From Methanobacteriota archaeon (GTDB lineage: Archaea > Thermoplasmatota > Poseidoniia > Poseidoniales > Poseidoniaceae), in contig PBGP02000002.1 of assembly GCA_002720095.2 (NCBI GenBank), forward strand, positions 38,434 through 102,433: a stretch of DNA of 64,000 bases, written 5' to 3'. The notes under the pieces were generated by a model. The model saw only the letters and a program-made list of their open reading frames with translations. It was not told the origin of the DNA and ran no database searches. The translations under genes were made by a program, and so were the position numbers. Numbering within the stretch: the first letter of the stretch is position 1; each line of letters begins with the position of its first letter. Shown here piece after piece: positions 7,401 to 15,325 of the stretch.

Positions 7401-10067
7401 TGTTGGCTGACTCCATGTGCCGATAAAATCATCATAATAAATATACATGAGATTCTTATTTGTATTTTGAAAATACGAGATATGAATGTTATCATTTGAA
7501 TCTACAGCAATTGAATTATGTGTGCCACTACCTAGTGTAGTAAATGTCCATGAATTGCCATTATAATTTGCATATTCCAATCCACTTGTTCCTTGATCCT
7601 CAAATGAGATGTGAACATTATCATTTGAATCTAATGCAATTGAACTATACTTTCCTCTATTATTATTTGTACCACCTGGAACGATAAAAGTCTCCCAGGG
7701 ATTAATGAGTTCTAATTGAAATAAGGATTTGGCATATCTTATACCATAACTCTCATCTACATATGAAGCATATAAATTGCCATAAGAATCTAGTGCTAAA
7801 CTTGAGTGGCCATCATCATCTCTATCTGTAATTAAATCAATACTACTTCCATCATCAATTGTAGAATTTATCCAGTAATTTCCGTCATTTGTCACGTATT
7901 TTAATTCACCTAATTGTAAATTATGATAGGAAATATGTACTTGCCCATTGAAATCTAATAATATTGAAGTATCGGCGTATGAATAAGGCATAGAATCAGT
8001 AGGTGTATCCATACTTTCTATTACCGTTTTAGTCCAAGAATTGCCATCATATGTGGCATATTTCAAAGAACCAAAATCAATATTGTAATTAGTATAAGAA
8101 ACATGTAAATTATCATTCGAATCAATATCGAGTGAATTGTGACAACCGAATTGTGATTGCATTGGATCAATACCAAAACCAAAAGAATCTATTGTAGAGT
8201 TAACCCAAGCCCAACCATTTTTAGATGCATGTTTAAGCTCTTGATCATTATACTCATGATAAATAATGTGAGGGATATCATTTGAATCGATATCTAAAGA
8301 GATACTAGTTCTACATTCAACAGTTCCCGTATTTACTACCATTGAAGATGTCCAAGTAGGATTTGGGAAGAGAGAGGTGTCATATGTTCCATAGTATAAA
8401 TCATCACAAGAATTTTTACAATACGCTATATGTACTACATCATTAGAATCAATTGCTAAAGAGGGATACTTTGCATCACATTCTAGTATAGTAGTAGTCC
8501 AGGATATTCCGTCATATTTTGCATATTTCAGATTATTACAATTTCCACTTTCAGTGTAAGCAATATGAATATTATCATTTGAATCTATTTTTAATGAAGA
8601 ATATAATCCTACATTTCCTACGTCATCAACATTTGTGAATGACCAAGACTGACCATCATATTTTGCATGACCTAGATCGTTATAAATTGTTGAATAATAT
8701 GAGATATGAATATTATCATTTGAATCTATAGCCATTGATGATTGATCCTCTCCAGAACCTGATGGAAAAGTCGGGAGTATCCATCCCATAGTTTCTAATT
8801 TAGCATATTTAAGATCACCATTAGTTTGATCGTGATATGAAATATGGATATTTTCATCACTATCAAAGACTAATGATGAATACCATCCAACATTACCAAC
8901 ATTATCAATTGTTGAAGTTGTCCAATTAAAACCATCACTAGTGGCATATTTTAGATCTTGATTCGTGACGTCAAGATATGATATATGTACAAAATCGTTA
9001 GAATCTACATTTATTGATGTCATTCTACCAACATCGCCAACACTATCGATGATTTCAGGTATACTCCAAGAATTTCCATTATTTTTCATATATTTCAAGT
9101 TACCATTTGCTATGTCGTAGTATGATATGTGTACTCCATTATTTGAATCAGTAGCAATCGAGGTCCAGTGACCTACCAGATAACTATCTATTGTAGATGT
9201 TGTCCAACTAAAACCATTAAAATGAGCGTATTTTAGTATGTCTGTAGCATCACCTTGGTAATATGAAATATGTATATTGTCATTTGAATCTACCGCTATT
9301 GAAGTATGTTTTCCTGAATCTAATGAGTTATCTACAACAGTGGTTACCCATGATTGACACGCCCCCGACGATTGAATACAATTTGCATATTTCAATTGTC
9401 CATTACCCACATCCCAGTAAGAAATATGTATCTTATTATTAGAATCTACGGCTATAGAAGTATATTGTCCTACTCCTGCTCCTATTGATCCGCCCATTTC
9501 AACGGTTGAAGTTCCAAAAGAGTTTCCGTTATTTGAATTTGCGTACTTAAGAGATCCATCGTCATAATTATAATATGAAATGTGAATGTTGTCATTTGAA
9601 TCAATGGCAATTGAAGAATATTGACCTACACTACCGCTGCTATCAATTATCGAATTAGTCCAAGAAATACCATCAAATGTAGTGTAAAGCAAATCTGCAT
9701 TAATAAAATCAAAATGAGAAATATGCAAATTTCCTTGAGAATCAATCGCCATAGATGAATGTGTGCCTACATCATGTGATTGTGACCAGCCACCATCAAT
9801 TGTATGTAATTCCGTACTAAAATTACCCTGATACCAAGGATTTATTTTTTGAGTTTCAAAAAATGACGAAAAACCATCACCATTTATCGTAAGATGTGTG
9901 CCTCCATGATGCGAACCATTAGTGGGTGACAAAGTCCAATTTGATGAATTAAATGAGAAATTCTTTGGTGAATTCTCAAAAGAAAGTTCTTGTGAATTTA
10001 AAGAGATTGCTGAATAACTTGAGCCGATTAATAATAAAATAATCAAAATTGACAGTTTATCTTTCAC
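4407..10067 (-). CDS. Giant TM-anchored surface protein: IPT/TIG domain interrupted by 21 propeller-like repeats, then TSP3 repeats
   Basis: A 1886-aa secreted protein, function unknown. Order: signal peptide (1-25); first IPT/TIG strand (about 45-70, SPTNGSHHGGTHLTINGDGF); 21 repeats of about 48 aa (about 90-1115) with consensus S[SI]AIDSNDNIHISYYD...LKYAxxDGxSW; remainder of the IPT/TIG domain (about 1125-1186, TITFVSPPG...FSFTY); an Asp-rich calcium-binding TSP3 region (about 1187-1655, DSDGDG/DDCP units); a TM segment (about 1680-1705); a charged helical cytoplasmic region; and an aromatic tail (YIQWPKNSGRW, then QWEEWKD). Repeats 7, 14 and 21 each end in YAK and then diverge, consistent with three seven-bladed propellers (inference). 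A role in adhesion, or in binding or degrading polymers, is plausible but unproven. Several ORFs inside it on both strands are shadows of the repeats. Confidence 0.9.
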   Translation of the reverse strand: MKDKLSILIILLLIGSSYSAISLNSQELSFENSPKNFSFNSSNWTLSPTNGSHHGGTHLTINGDGFSSFFETQKINPWYQGNFSTELHTIDGGWSQSHDVGTHSSMAIDSQGNLHISHFDFINADLLYTTFDGISWTNSIIDSSGSVGQYSSIAIDSNDNIHISYYNYDDGSLKYANSNNGNSFGTSTVEMGGSIGAGVGQYTSIAVDSNNKIHISYWDVGNGQLKYANCIQSSGACQSWVTTVVDNSLDSGKHTSIAVDSNDNIHISYYQGDATDILKYAHFNGFSWTTSTIDSYLVGHWTSIATDSNNGVHISYYDIANGNLKYMKNNGNSWSIPEIIDSVGDVGRMTSINVDSNDFVHISYLDVTNQDLKYATSDGFNWTTSTIDNVGNVGWYSSLVFDSDENIHISYHDQTNGDLKYAKLETMGWILPTFPSGSGEDQSSMAIDSNDNIHISYYSTIYNDLGHAKYDGQSWSFTNVDDVGNVGLYSSLKIDSNDNIHIAYTESGNCNNLKYAKYDGISWTTTILECDAKYPSLAIDSNDVVHIAYCKNSCDDLYYGTYDTSLFPNPTWTSSMVVNTGTVECRTSISLDIDSNDIPHIIYHEYNDQELKHASKNGWAWVNSTIDSFGFGIDPMQSQFGCHNSLDIDSNDNLHVSYTNYNIDFGSLKYATYDGNSWTKTVIESMDTPTDSMPYSYADTSILLDFNGQVHISYHNLQLGELKYVTNDGNYWINSTIDDGSSIDLITDRDDDGHSSLALDSYGNLYASYVDESYGIRYAKSLFQLELINPWETFIVPGGTNNNRGKYSSIALDSNDNVHISFEDQGTSGLEYANYNGNSWTFTTLGSGTHNSIAVDSNDNIHISYFQNTNKNLMYIYYDDFIGTWSQPTVVDSGPDAGYYNSIAIDSNDNIHISYQQQNATNTLKHAFYDGVSWTKTDVDPFAVGGFTAIAIDSNDNIHISHQGYGTPEVLRHSYFDGISWSNHNIDSGPDCPCGSYTSLDIDSNDGVHVSYSTYGGTDDLKHAYYDGISWITSIVDSQGSVGRHSSLKVDSLNNIHISYEDNTEQDLKYAYFDGNAWSNSTLDDTPAGASYTSLATDSKDDVHISYHEGTYYDLKYAKMISLPENTLGDLTIEFGNYGNITGTVVDDTTITFVSPPGPQSGAVVSNIKIWLENGTNISMPFSFTYDAYDSDGDGIPDNNDDCPYIFGNSTFDLIGCIDSDGDGVSDSGDAFPLDPFEATDSDSDGVGDNSDMFPEDETQWSDFDGDVYGDNISGNNPDYFPYEPTQWNDTDGDGYGDNLFGYNHDACPEVWGNSTITNLGCPDADGDGLADMDDDFPYDPIRGGDSDLDGYDDVIDDDCPEEFGTSNMNLTGCPDSDGDGWADSEDDFPSDFTRNRDSDLDGYDDNLEDDCPDTWGTSNMNLVGCIDTDGDGLADIEDDFPLDASEIIDSDNDGFGNNEDRFPTDPNEWIDSDNDTYGDNRDELPFDETQWNDTDGDGYGDNQNGNNPDLFVNNITQWDDSDGDGYGDNWGNSSWNSTRLFVWPGQFIEDTVLADHCPTEFGTSTADGFFGCPDEDGDGIADIYDSPDEEEPVVNDEDGDGISDDLDLCPETPPEEVELVNELGCIDTDSDGDGVVDKFDLCNDTPQGEEVNVEGCTIINSDSNEESENYMQQLLSGDQETVVTTVGIGAVVIALIGFLQSNLLAAFLPDTLRGLQVLRKKSKLTREETQELTYLQSVLRAYHDEEEIFEEELKSYKSEITAKYTNNEIKKATLEKINLLISDLLTMDSSELERIANDESYFGLMGTTKIKQRKSNLSKNIAMKDTKNEKISNLDDNVYNKNNPPDSISGEINENDGYEYIQWPKNSGRWFIKNKRTKQWEEWKD
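5095..6505 (-). repeat. Thrombospondin type 3-like calcium-binding repeats in the 1886-aa protein
   Basis: Serial DxDGDGxxD units (DSDGDG, DTDGDGYGDN, DDCPxxxG with the paired GCxDxDGDG) run for about 470 residues. They are typical of calcium-loaded rigid stalks that hold a domain away from the membrane. The Asp/Gly codon repetition (plus-strand atcaccatctgaatc) generates spurious plus-strand ORFs. Confidence 0.88.
6715..9800 (-). repeat. 21 tandem ~48-residue (about 144 bp) coding repeats, DSNDNIHISY type
   Basis: The region repeats the DNA word encoding DSNDNIHISY (seen on the plus strand as variants of atatgaatattatcatttga) about every 140-150 bp. I count 21 copies. Spacing and sequence vary at the third codon position and in the loops, so this is a protein-level tandem repeat under selection and not a satellite or CRISPR. 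Confidence 0.9.
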
Positions 10068-10126
10068 AAATCTTCTATTTTAGGTATGCATATAATATTT
10101 TCTTAAGGAATTAAATTTCAATTAAT

Positions 10127-11242
10127 TCACTTTCGTGTAATAATAGTTAACAAATCACCATCTTTTAATCGGTGTTCTAAACCAACTCTCTGCCAATCAA
10201 ATTTAGCACTTGGACCTTTAACTCTAGAATACCTAAACTTTCTTACAAAGTCCCTGTGTAATGTATTACAAATATCTTCTACAGTACTCGTATCTTTAAC
10301 AATTAATGGTTCTACCAAATCAGCTTCTTGGCCTTGAGGTTTTAGGTATATGCTCATAAATCCTAAATTGTCATAAATGAAATCTTTTAATTCATCAATA
10401 CCATCACCATTGAATGCTGAAATTCTCATTACTGGCCAGCCATCTGGGAGTGCTTTTTCAGCTGAAACTAATTCTTCTTCATTCGCTAAATCAATTTTAT
10501 TTATTGCAATAACTGCTCTATTGTATATTCTATTTTCAGCTAATGTATCAACAATCATTTCTGCATTAACATTAACACGTAAAGTGACTAATGCTGAAAC
10601 GATACCAAAGGAACGTATAATGTCTGCAATTTCATTTTCACTCAAAATAGTCTGCTCAACAGTAGATCTAACATCAATACCACCTCTCAATGTTCGTGTG
10701 ATAAATACTTGAGGCTTTTTCTGGTTTAACCTGATTGCAGACATATCTAGTTCTTTATGTAAGACATTAAAATGGGCTTGCTGGAATGGATCTACAACGA
10801 ATAATACCATGTCCGAATTTCTAATTACTCCAAGAATTTCTTTACCACGACCTTTACCTTCAGAGGCTCCTTTAATTAATCCTGGTAAATCCAAAATTTG
10901 TATTTTCGCACCTCTATGTGTCATTAGTCCTGGGATGCAAGTAAGAGTTGTGAAAGCATATGATCCAGTTTCAGACTCAACATCAGTTATTTTCGATATC
11001 AGTGTAGATTTTCCTACAGAGGGGAATCCAACAAGTGCAACTGTAGCGTCACCAGATTTTTTAACCTCAAATCCCTTTTTTGGTCCACTAGATTTTGCAT
11101 GTTGCAGAACTTTTTCTCTTTGTAATTTTAATTTTGCAATTTTAGCTTTTAATTTTCCAATATGGTGTTCAGTAGCTTTATTTTTTTGAGTCTTATCAAT
11201 CTCAGCCTGAATCTCTTTAATTTGGTCTTCTATTGTGGCCAA
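10127..11242 (-). CDS. Drg-family (Obg superfamily) GTPase with TGS domain
   Basis: A 371-aa translation-associated GTPase of the developmentally regulated GTP-binding protein family, universal in archaea and eukaryotes. It has an N-terminal basic helical region (1-60), G1 GFPSVGKSTL, G3 DLPGLIKGASEGKGRG, G4 NKIDL, and a C-terminal TGS domain (about 290-371). Length matches the family. The start is a TTG, supported by GAGGGG six bases upstream. Eukaryotic Drg proteins act on ribosomes; the archaeal role is inferred. The 11243-11327 gap is a divergent promoter region shared with the next gene. Confidence 0.95.
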   Translation of the reverse strand: MATIEDQIKEIQAEIDKTQKNKATEHHIGKLKAKIAKLKLQREKVLQHAKSSGPKKGFEVKKSGDATVALVGFPSVGKSTLISKITDVESETGSYAFTTLTCIPGLMTHRGAKIQILDLPGLIKGASEGKGRGKEILGVIRNSDMVLFVVDPFQQAHFNVLHKELDMSAIRLNQKKPQVFITRTLRGGIDVRSTVEQTILSENEIADIIRSFGIVSALVTLRVNVNAEMIVDTLAENRIYNRAVIAINKIDLANEEELVSAEKALPDGWPVMRISAFNGDGIDELKDFIYDNLGFMSIYLKPQGQEADLVEPLIVKDTSTVEDICNTLHRDFVRKFRYSRVKGPSAKFDWQRVGLEHRLKDGDLLTIITRK

Positions 11243-11327
11243 TTGATTCCCCTCAAACTATTCTGTCCGTATTTGGTTATCAAGTATAATGTTCAGAAAA
11301 TAGAATAGCGTAATCTTCTAGCATTGA

Positions 11328-12062
11328 ATGAGCGGGCCTAAATTGAGCATAGATATGACTGTACATTTAGTAGATATAACTACTTTTGAAAAAATCGGTA
11401 ATTTGGGTTGGAATGAAGTCTATGACCATGCACAGAATGGGACACTGAGAGAGTTTAGGCCGCCACCGGATTCGAAATTAATCAGAAGTCATGATATTGA
11501 CTCTGAGGTAGAATTACTAGATTGGATGGATTCGGTTGAATTAGAAGACAATGGATTTAATTTTTTGACAACAATTAGAAATGCGATTACTGAGAGGATA
11601 ATAAATTTTGAAGTAGGTTGTGATGGTATTCATCATTTGGTAGAAGTTTGCAGCATTGGGTATTGGGAAGTTTGGGAGTCAAGATCATACTTATATTTTG
11701 AAAAATTACTAGGTATTAAAGTTGAAAATATTGAGGAGCTTTATGCTGAAGAAATTTGGTTAAGTTTAACAGACAAAATGTCTGAAATAGCAGCAGATAA
11801 ATTTTCTGAGCTTGTAATAATGGATTGGATGAGAAGAAGGGAAGAATTAGGGGAGACATTAGATGAAAAACAAGATCCGAGAATAATACCAACTATGGCT
11901 AGCCACAAGAAATTAACAAATTCATTTCATTATCTTCTCAACACTTGCAGAGAGAACCCATCACTAGAAATTATTGTGGGTAGAGATCATTTGGAAAAAT
12001 CTAAATGGGGTCATGGAAATTGGAATATTGGAGAGATTATTCTTCAAAATTTGAAAAAATAG
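11328..12062 (+). CDS. Conserved-looking protein of unknown function
   Basis: A 244-aa soluble protein with no signal peptide, TM segment or motif I can name. It is acidic and rich in Trp and Glu (for example LGWNEVYDH, LLDWMDSVELED, WEVWESRSYLYFEKL, IMDWMRRREELGE). It looks mostly helical in the middle and has a possible small domain at the C-terminus. The start is the ATG at 11328, in the divergent gap with drg. The gene ends 47 bp before the grpE start and the two are probably co-transcribed. I do not assign a function. Confidence 0.75.
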   Translation: MSGPKLSIDMTVHLVDITTFEKIGNLGWNEVYDHAQNGTLREFRPPPDSKLIRSHDIDSEVELLDWMDSVELEDNGFNFLTTIRNAITERIINFEVGCDGIHHLVEVCSIGYWEVWESRSYLYFEKLLGIKVENIEELYAEEIWLSLTDKMSEIAADKFSELVIMDWMRRREELGETLDEKQDPRIIPTMASHKKLTNSFHYLLNTCRENPSLEIIVGRDHLEKSKWGHGNWNIGEIILQNLKK

Positions 12063-12109
12063 ATTATAATTATCGTGAACTTCAAAAGAAGTACTTTTGT
12101 CGGGCCTGT

Positions 12110-12697
12110 ATGACTGATGAAGAAAACGCCAATCAAGAAGATTTAGAACTTGATGAAACATCAGAAGTTATTGAAGCCAAGGAAACACCAGAGCAATCTG
12201 ATTCTGAAGAGATCGAAGAAGAACATGAAGAAAAAGAATTAACTCTGGAACAAAAATTTGAACAACTCGAAGAAAAATTAACAAAATCTGAATCAGAAAT
12301 AGGTTACAGGGATGCAGAAATAATTAACATTCGTAAAAAAATGAATGCGGAAAAATCATCTTTAATCCGTTACTCAGGATTTAATTTATCTAGAAGAATA
12401 TTAGGTGTACTAGATGATGTTGATAGAGCTTTAACCATGATTGATGATGAAAATAAATCTCCTGAGGCTGAAGGATTGCGTTTAATTAGAACTAAATTAT
12501 GGCAACAATTGAGTTTGGATGGTGTATCTCATATTGATGCAATTAATTCTGATTTCGATCCTAATCTACACGAAGCAATTACTACTGTACCTCCAACCGA
12601 AGAATTCCCTTCAGGAAGAATCGTTCAAGTATTAGAAGAAGGTTATATGTACAAAGATAAATTATTAAAAGCATCAAAAGTAGTAGTTTCTAGTTAA
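12110..12697 (+). CDS. grpE: Nucleotide exchange factor GrpE
   Basis: GrpE is the ADP/ATP exchange factor for DnaK (Hsp70). The ORF track starts at 12005 inside the preceding gene; the ATG at 12110 (MTDEENANQ) avoids a 58-bp overlap and gives 195 aa, a normal GrpE length. The N-terminal 45 residues are a disordered acidic stretch, followed by a long coiled coil (LEEKLTKSESEIGYRDAEI), the dimer helix, and the C-terminal beta domain with NPNLHEA-like FDPNLHEAITT and the ending GYMYKDKLLKASKVVVS. dnaK and dnaJ are not in the window. The stop codon directly abuts the stop of convergent nadM. Confidence 0.93.
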   Translation: MTDEENANQEDLELDETSEVIEAKETPEQSDSEEIEEEHEEKELTLEQKFEQLEEKLTKSESEIGYRDAEIINIRKKMNAEKSSLIRYSGFNLSRRILGVLDDVDRALTMIDDENKSPEAEGLRLIRTKLWQQLSLDGVSHIDAINSDFDPNLHEAITTVPPTEEFPSGRIVQVLEEGYMYKDKLLKASKVVVSS

Positions 12698-13318
12698 CTA
12701 ACCTACATGCTCGACTGGCGGACCAATGAATGGTAAACGAGTTAAACGATCTTCTTCTACTAACCAATCCACGACCGACTCATGAATTGATAGACTTAGG
12801 ATTTCCTTTACAGAATCTATCTCATTGACAGTTGAAAGCATTTTACAAGTCTCCCTGACTCTCCAGCCTTCTAAAGAATCTCTATTTTGGAATTCAAATA
12901 ATTCAACAATCCAATTTTTCATTTCATACAATTTTTTTGTTTCTATGTCGCTTGTAATTAAAACACCTGATTCACCATGATATTGGTTAGCGTGCCTAAC
13001 CCAATTTGGAGGGTCATTAATATCTGGAATCGCAACAATTTCTACTTCCCAATCTGGATGACACTTTTTTTTCCAGATTTCTATCATTTCTTTCCTTTCC
13101 TTCCAATCCCACGGATTCTCAGGTGAAGTGACTCTATTAGATGAACCGATTGCAATTCTTAGAGTACTGGTATGTTTTTTACTGTATGCCCATTCTATTA
13201 ATGCAATATGTCCTCTATGAAATGGTTGAAATCTACCCAGTACTACAGTACTTGGTGTAGGTTTCATTTTTGGAGGAAGAGGTTCTAACTTTAACTCTTC
13301 ATTTGGAATTTGATTCAT
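12698..13318 (-). CDS. nadM: Nicotinamide-nucleotide adenylyltransferase (archaeal NadM type)
   Basis: A 206-aa nucleotidyltransferase making NAD from NMN and ATP. The cytidylyltransferase-fold signature GRFQPFHRGH (residues about 28-37) is intact, followed by AIGSSNRVTSPENPWDWKERKEM and, further on, the motif RESLEGWRVRET-like RDSLEGWRVR. It is slightly longer than typical archaeal NadM (about 170-180 aa) because of an N-terminal extension. The ATG overlaps the stop of the upstream aminotransferase gene by four bases (ATGA), so translation is probably coupled. Confidence 0.9.
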   Translation of the reverse strand: MNQIPNEELKLEPLPPKMKPTPSTVVLGRFQPFHRGHIALIEWAYSKKHTSTLRIAIGSSNRVTSPENPWDWKERKEMIEIWKKKCHPDWEVEIVAIPDINDPPNWVRHANQYHGESGVLITSDIETKKLYEMKNWIVELFEFQNRDSLEGWRVRETCKMLSTVNEIDSVKEILSLSIHESVVDWLVEEDRLTRLPFIGPPVEHVG

Positions 13319-14550
13319 AAAAAGTAACTCTCCACATCTAAATCTGATAGTTTAATTCCAAAATCTGAAAAACAAGATATCATTCTTTTGCAACCTTCAA
13401 TCATTTCTTCTTTTTCTGTAATACCCATAGAACCAATCCTAAACATTTTTCCTTTCAAATGATCTTGACCTCCAATTACGTAGGTATTATATTTTACAGC
13501 TAACTCATTTCTCCATTTATCGTCTATTCCATCTGGATACAATATTGCAGTTGCAGTATTCGACCGTTGAGATGAATCTGCAAGTAACGTGAAGCCTAAA
13601 TCTGAAAATAAATTCTGAACTCCTTTAGATAATTTTTCACATCTTGACCATCTATTTTCTAAACCTTCTTCATTCAATTCACGTAAAGCTTGAATCCACC
13701 CTATTGTTAGATTAATCGCAGGGGTCCAAGAAGTTTGGTCATCAGCTGCTCTTTTTAATGCAGGAATTAAGTCTAAATAATACCTGGAGGATAATTCATT
13801 ATTTTCATTTTTTTCCATTACATTCTTGATGAATGAATTATTTATTGCGATTGCGGATACACCACTAGGTCCTGCGGTACATTTTTGTGCTCCGACAACT
13901 ATAGCTTCAGCATTCCACTTTAAGGGATGAACAGGTAATCCTCCAACGCTTGTAATTCCATCGATGATTAATGCAACTTTATATTTTTCAGCTATTTTAG
14001 ACAATTTATCAGCGTCCTGAGTAATTCCAGTTGAAGTCTCATTATGACAAAATGCAATTCCGGAGTAATTGCCTTTAGATAATTCATTTTCTAATTTTGT
14101 TAAATCAAATGATTTCCCCCATCCAAAATCAATATGTTTTACGTTAGAAAATTCTCTAGTCATGTCCGCAACTCTTTCTCCAAACTTTCCATTAGTCGGC
14201 ACTAAAACAATATCTTTTTTTGAAAATCTATTGGATATTATCATTTCCATAGCAGCAGTTCCACTCCCGCTTACAACAATTGTTGAATAACCATCATCTC
14301 CTTCGAATGATTTTACACCAATATCATAACTTGTAGGTGAGAGATTAAAGGCTATTCTTAATAAACCATTTAACTCAGCCATTATCGCTTTATATTCAGA
14401 TCCTCTTGCAGTTATTACTGGGTGAGACATTGATTCTAGTGTTTTACTAGACATTCTCACTGGTCCTGGAACTAAGAAACAATCTTTTTCATACTTTTTT
14501 GATATTCCATCCGAAAAATTAGGTTTTTCACCAGACAACCTCTCCTCCAT
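13315..14550 (-). CDS. Class V PLP-dependent aminotransferase (serine/alanine-glyoxylate or phosphoserine type)
   Basis: A 411-aa fold-type I aminotransferase of the PucG/SerC-like group. It has the N-terminal substrate motif FLVPGPVRMSSKTLESMSHPVI, the cofactor region VSGSGTAAMEMII, IIDGITSVGGLP with the PLP-binding Asp, and the Schiff-base lysine in GAQKCTAGPSGV. The family includes serine-pyruvate, alanine-glyoxylate and phosphoserine transaminases, and sequence alone does not decide between them. Overlap with nadM indicates one transcription unit. The divergent neighbour pdxT makes its cofactor PLP, a suggestive pairing. Confidence 0.87.
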   Translation of the reverse strand: MEERLSGEKPNFSDGISKKYEKDCFLVPGPVRMSSKTLESMSHPVITARGSEYKAIMAELNGLLRIAFNLSPTSYDIGVKSFEGDDGYSTIVVSGSGTAAMEMIISNRFSKKDIVLVPTNGKFGERVADMTREFSNVKHIDFGWGKSFDLTKLENELSKGNYSGIAFCHNETSTGITQDADKLSKIAEKYKVALIIDGITSVGGLPVHPLKWNAEAIVVGAQKCTAGPSGVSAIAINNSFIKNVMEKNENNELSSRYYLDLIPALKRAADDQTSWTPAINLTIGWIQALRELNEEGLENRWSRCEKLSKGVQNLFSDLGFTLLADSSQRSNTATAILYPDGIDDKWRNELAVKYNTYVIGGQDHLKGKMFRIGSMGITEKEEMIEGCKRMISCFSDFGIKLSDLDVESYFL

Positions 14551-14610
14551 GAACCTACAGTTTACAGAAGGTTATTCAATAAACCGTAAGAAGCACTCAT
14601 ATGTAATTAC

Positions 14611-15315
14611 TTGAAGGCTCTAACAGTGGTAATTAAAATTGGGTTGGCAATGATTCAAGGAGCGCGTTTTGAACATGAAGATTGTTTAAAATATGCTGCA
14701 ATGGAATTAGGTCTTGATATAGAGGTTATTTATCTTAATACCGCAATGGATTTATTGGGTTCAAAGCTTGATGCTTTAGTTTTACCTGGAGGTGAGTCTA
14801 CTACTATGAGAAAAGTTTCAGATAAAAATGGATTATTTCCTGCAATCTATGACTATTTAGAAGAGAAACCTTCAATTCCTGTTTTAGCAACATGTGCAGG
14901 TGCAATATTATTAGTTGATCCTGGTCCACGAAGAAAACCATTTCTAGATGCCAGTATTGATAGAAATTACTACGGAAGTCAAAAAGAATCATTCCAAGCC
15001 AATTTAAGGATTGAAAATATTATTATTCCATCTTCAGTAAATAATGAGAATTTTAATCCTTTACATTTGGGTAATAATGAAAAATCCCTGCCTGTCGAAT
15101 TTGACAAAAATAAATTAGAAAGTACTTTTTTCCCAGGAATTTTTATTAGAGCTCCCCGGTTCAATCAAATTAGCTCTGCCGTAGAAAGAGTTGTATTTCA
15201 TGGAGATGAAGTTGTGGGAATACTCCAAAATTCTAAGTTAGCGCTAACTTTTCATCCAGAGTTATCGACTGATTTTTCATTTCATAGGTGGTTATTAAGT
15301 CAAGTATCAAAATAA
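14611..15315 (+). CDS. pdxT: Pyridoxal 5'-phosphate synthase glutaminase subunit PdxT
   Basis: The glutamine amidotransferase half of PLP synthase. It releases ammonia from glutamine for PdxS. The class I glutaminase triad is visible: nucleophile Cys95 (track numbering) in LATCAGAILL, and His/Glu in LTFHPELSTD. The family signatures IQGARFEHE and LVLPGGESTTMRK are present. The track start is TTG at 14611; the in-frame GTG at 14626 gives an N-terminus (MVIKIGLAMIQGAR) closer to the family norm. At 234 aa it is longer than bacterial PdxT (about 190-200), with extra sequence around residues 120-180. pdxS is not in the window. The radical SAM gene follows after 10 bp. Confidence 0.92.
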   Translation: MKALTVVIKIGLAMIQGARFEHEDCLKYAAMELGLDIEVIYLNTAMDLLGSKLDALVLPGGESTTMRKVSDKNGLFPAIYDYLEEKPSIPVLATCAGAILLVDPGPRRKPFLDASIDRNYYGSQKESFQANLRIENIIIPSSVNNENFNPLHLGNNEKSLPVEFDKNKLESTFFPGIFIRAPRFNQISSAVERVVFHGDEVVGILQNSKLALTFHPELSTDFSFHRWLLSQVSK

Positions 15316-15325
15316 TGGTGGAATT

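Noticed and set aside
5095-9800. Regularly spaced DNA words that might suggest a CRISPR array or satellite
   Set aside because: The period is about 140-150 bp or irregular, units vary mainly at third codon positions, and they encode protein repeats; no spacer-repeat pattern and no cas genes.
10809-11189. 126-aa plus-strand ORF
   Set aside because: Antisense to the G-domain of the Drg GTPase; a shadow.
12005-12109. Longer N-terminus of GrpE in the ORF track
   Set aside because: Overlaps the preceding gene by 58 bp and encodes sequence unlike any GrpE; the ATG at 12110 begins the usual acidic tail.
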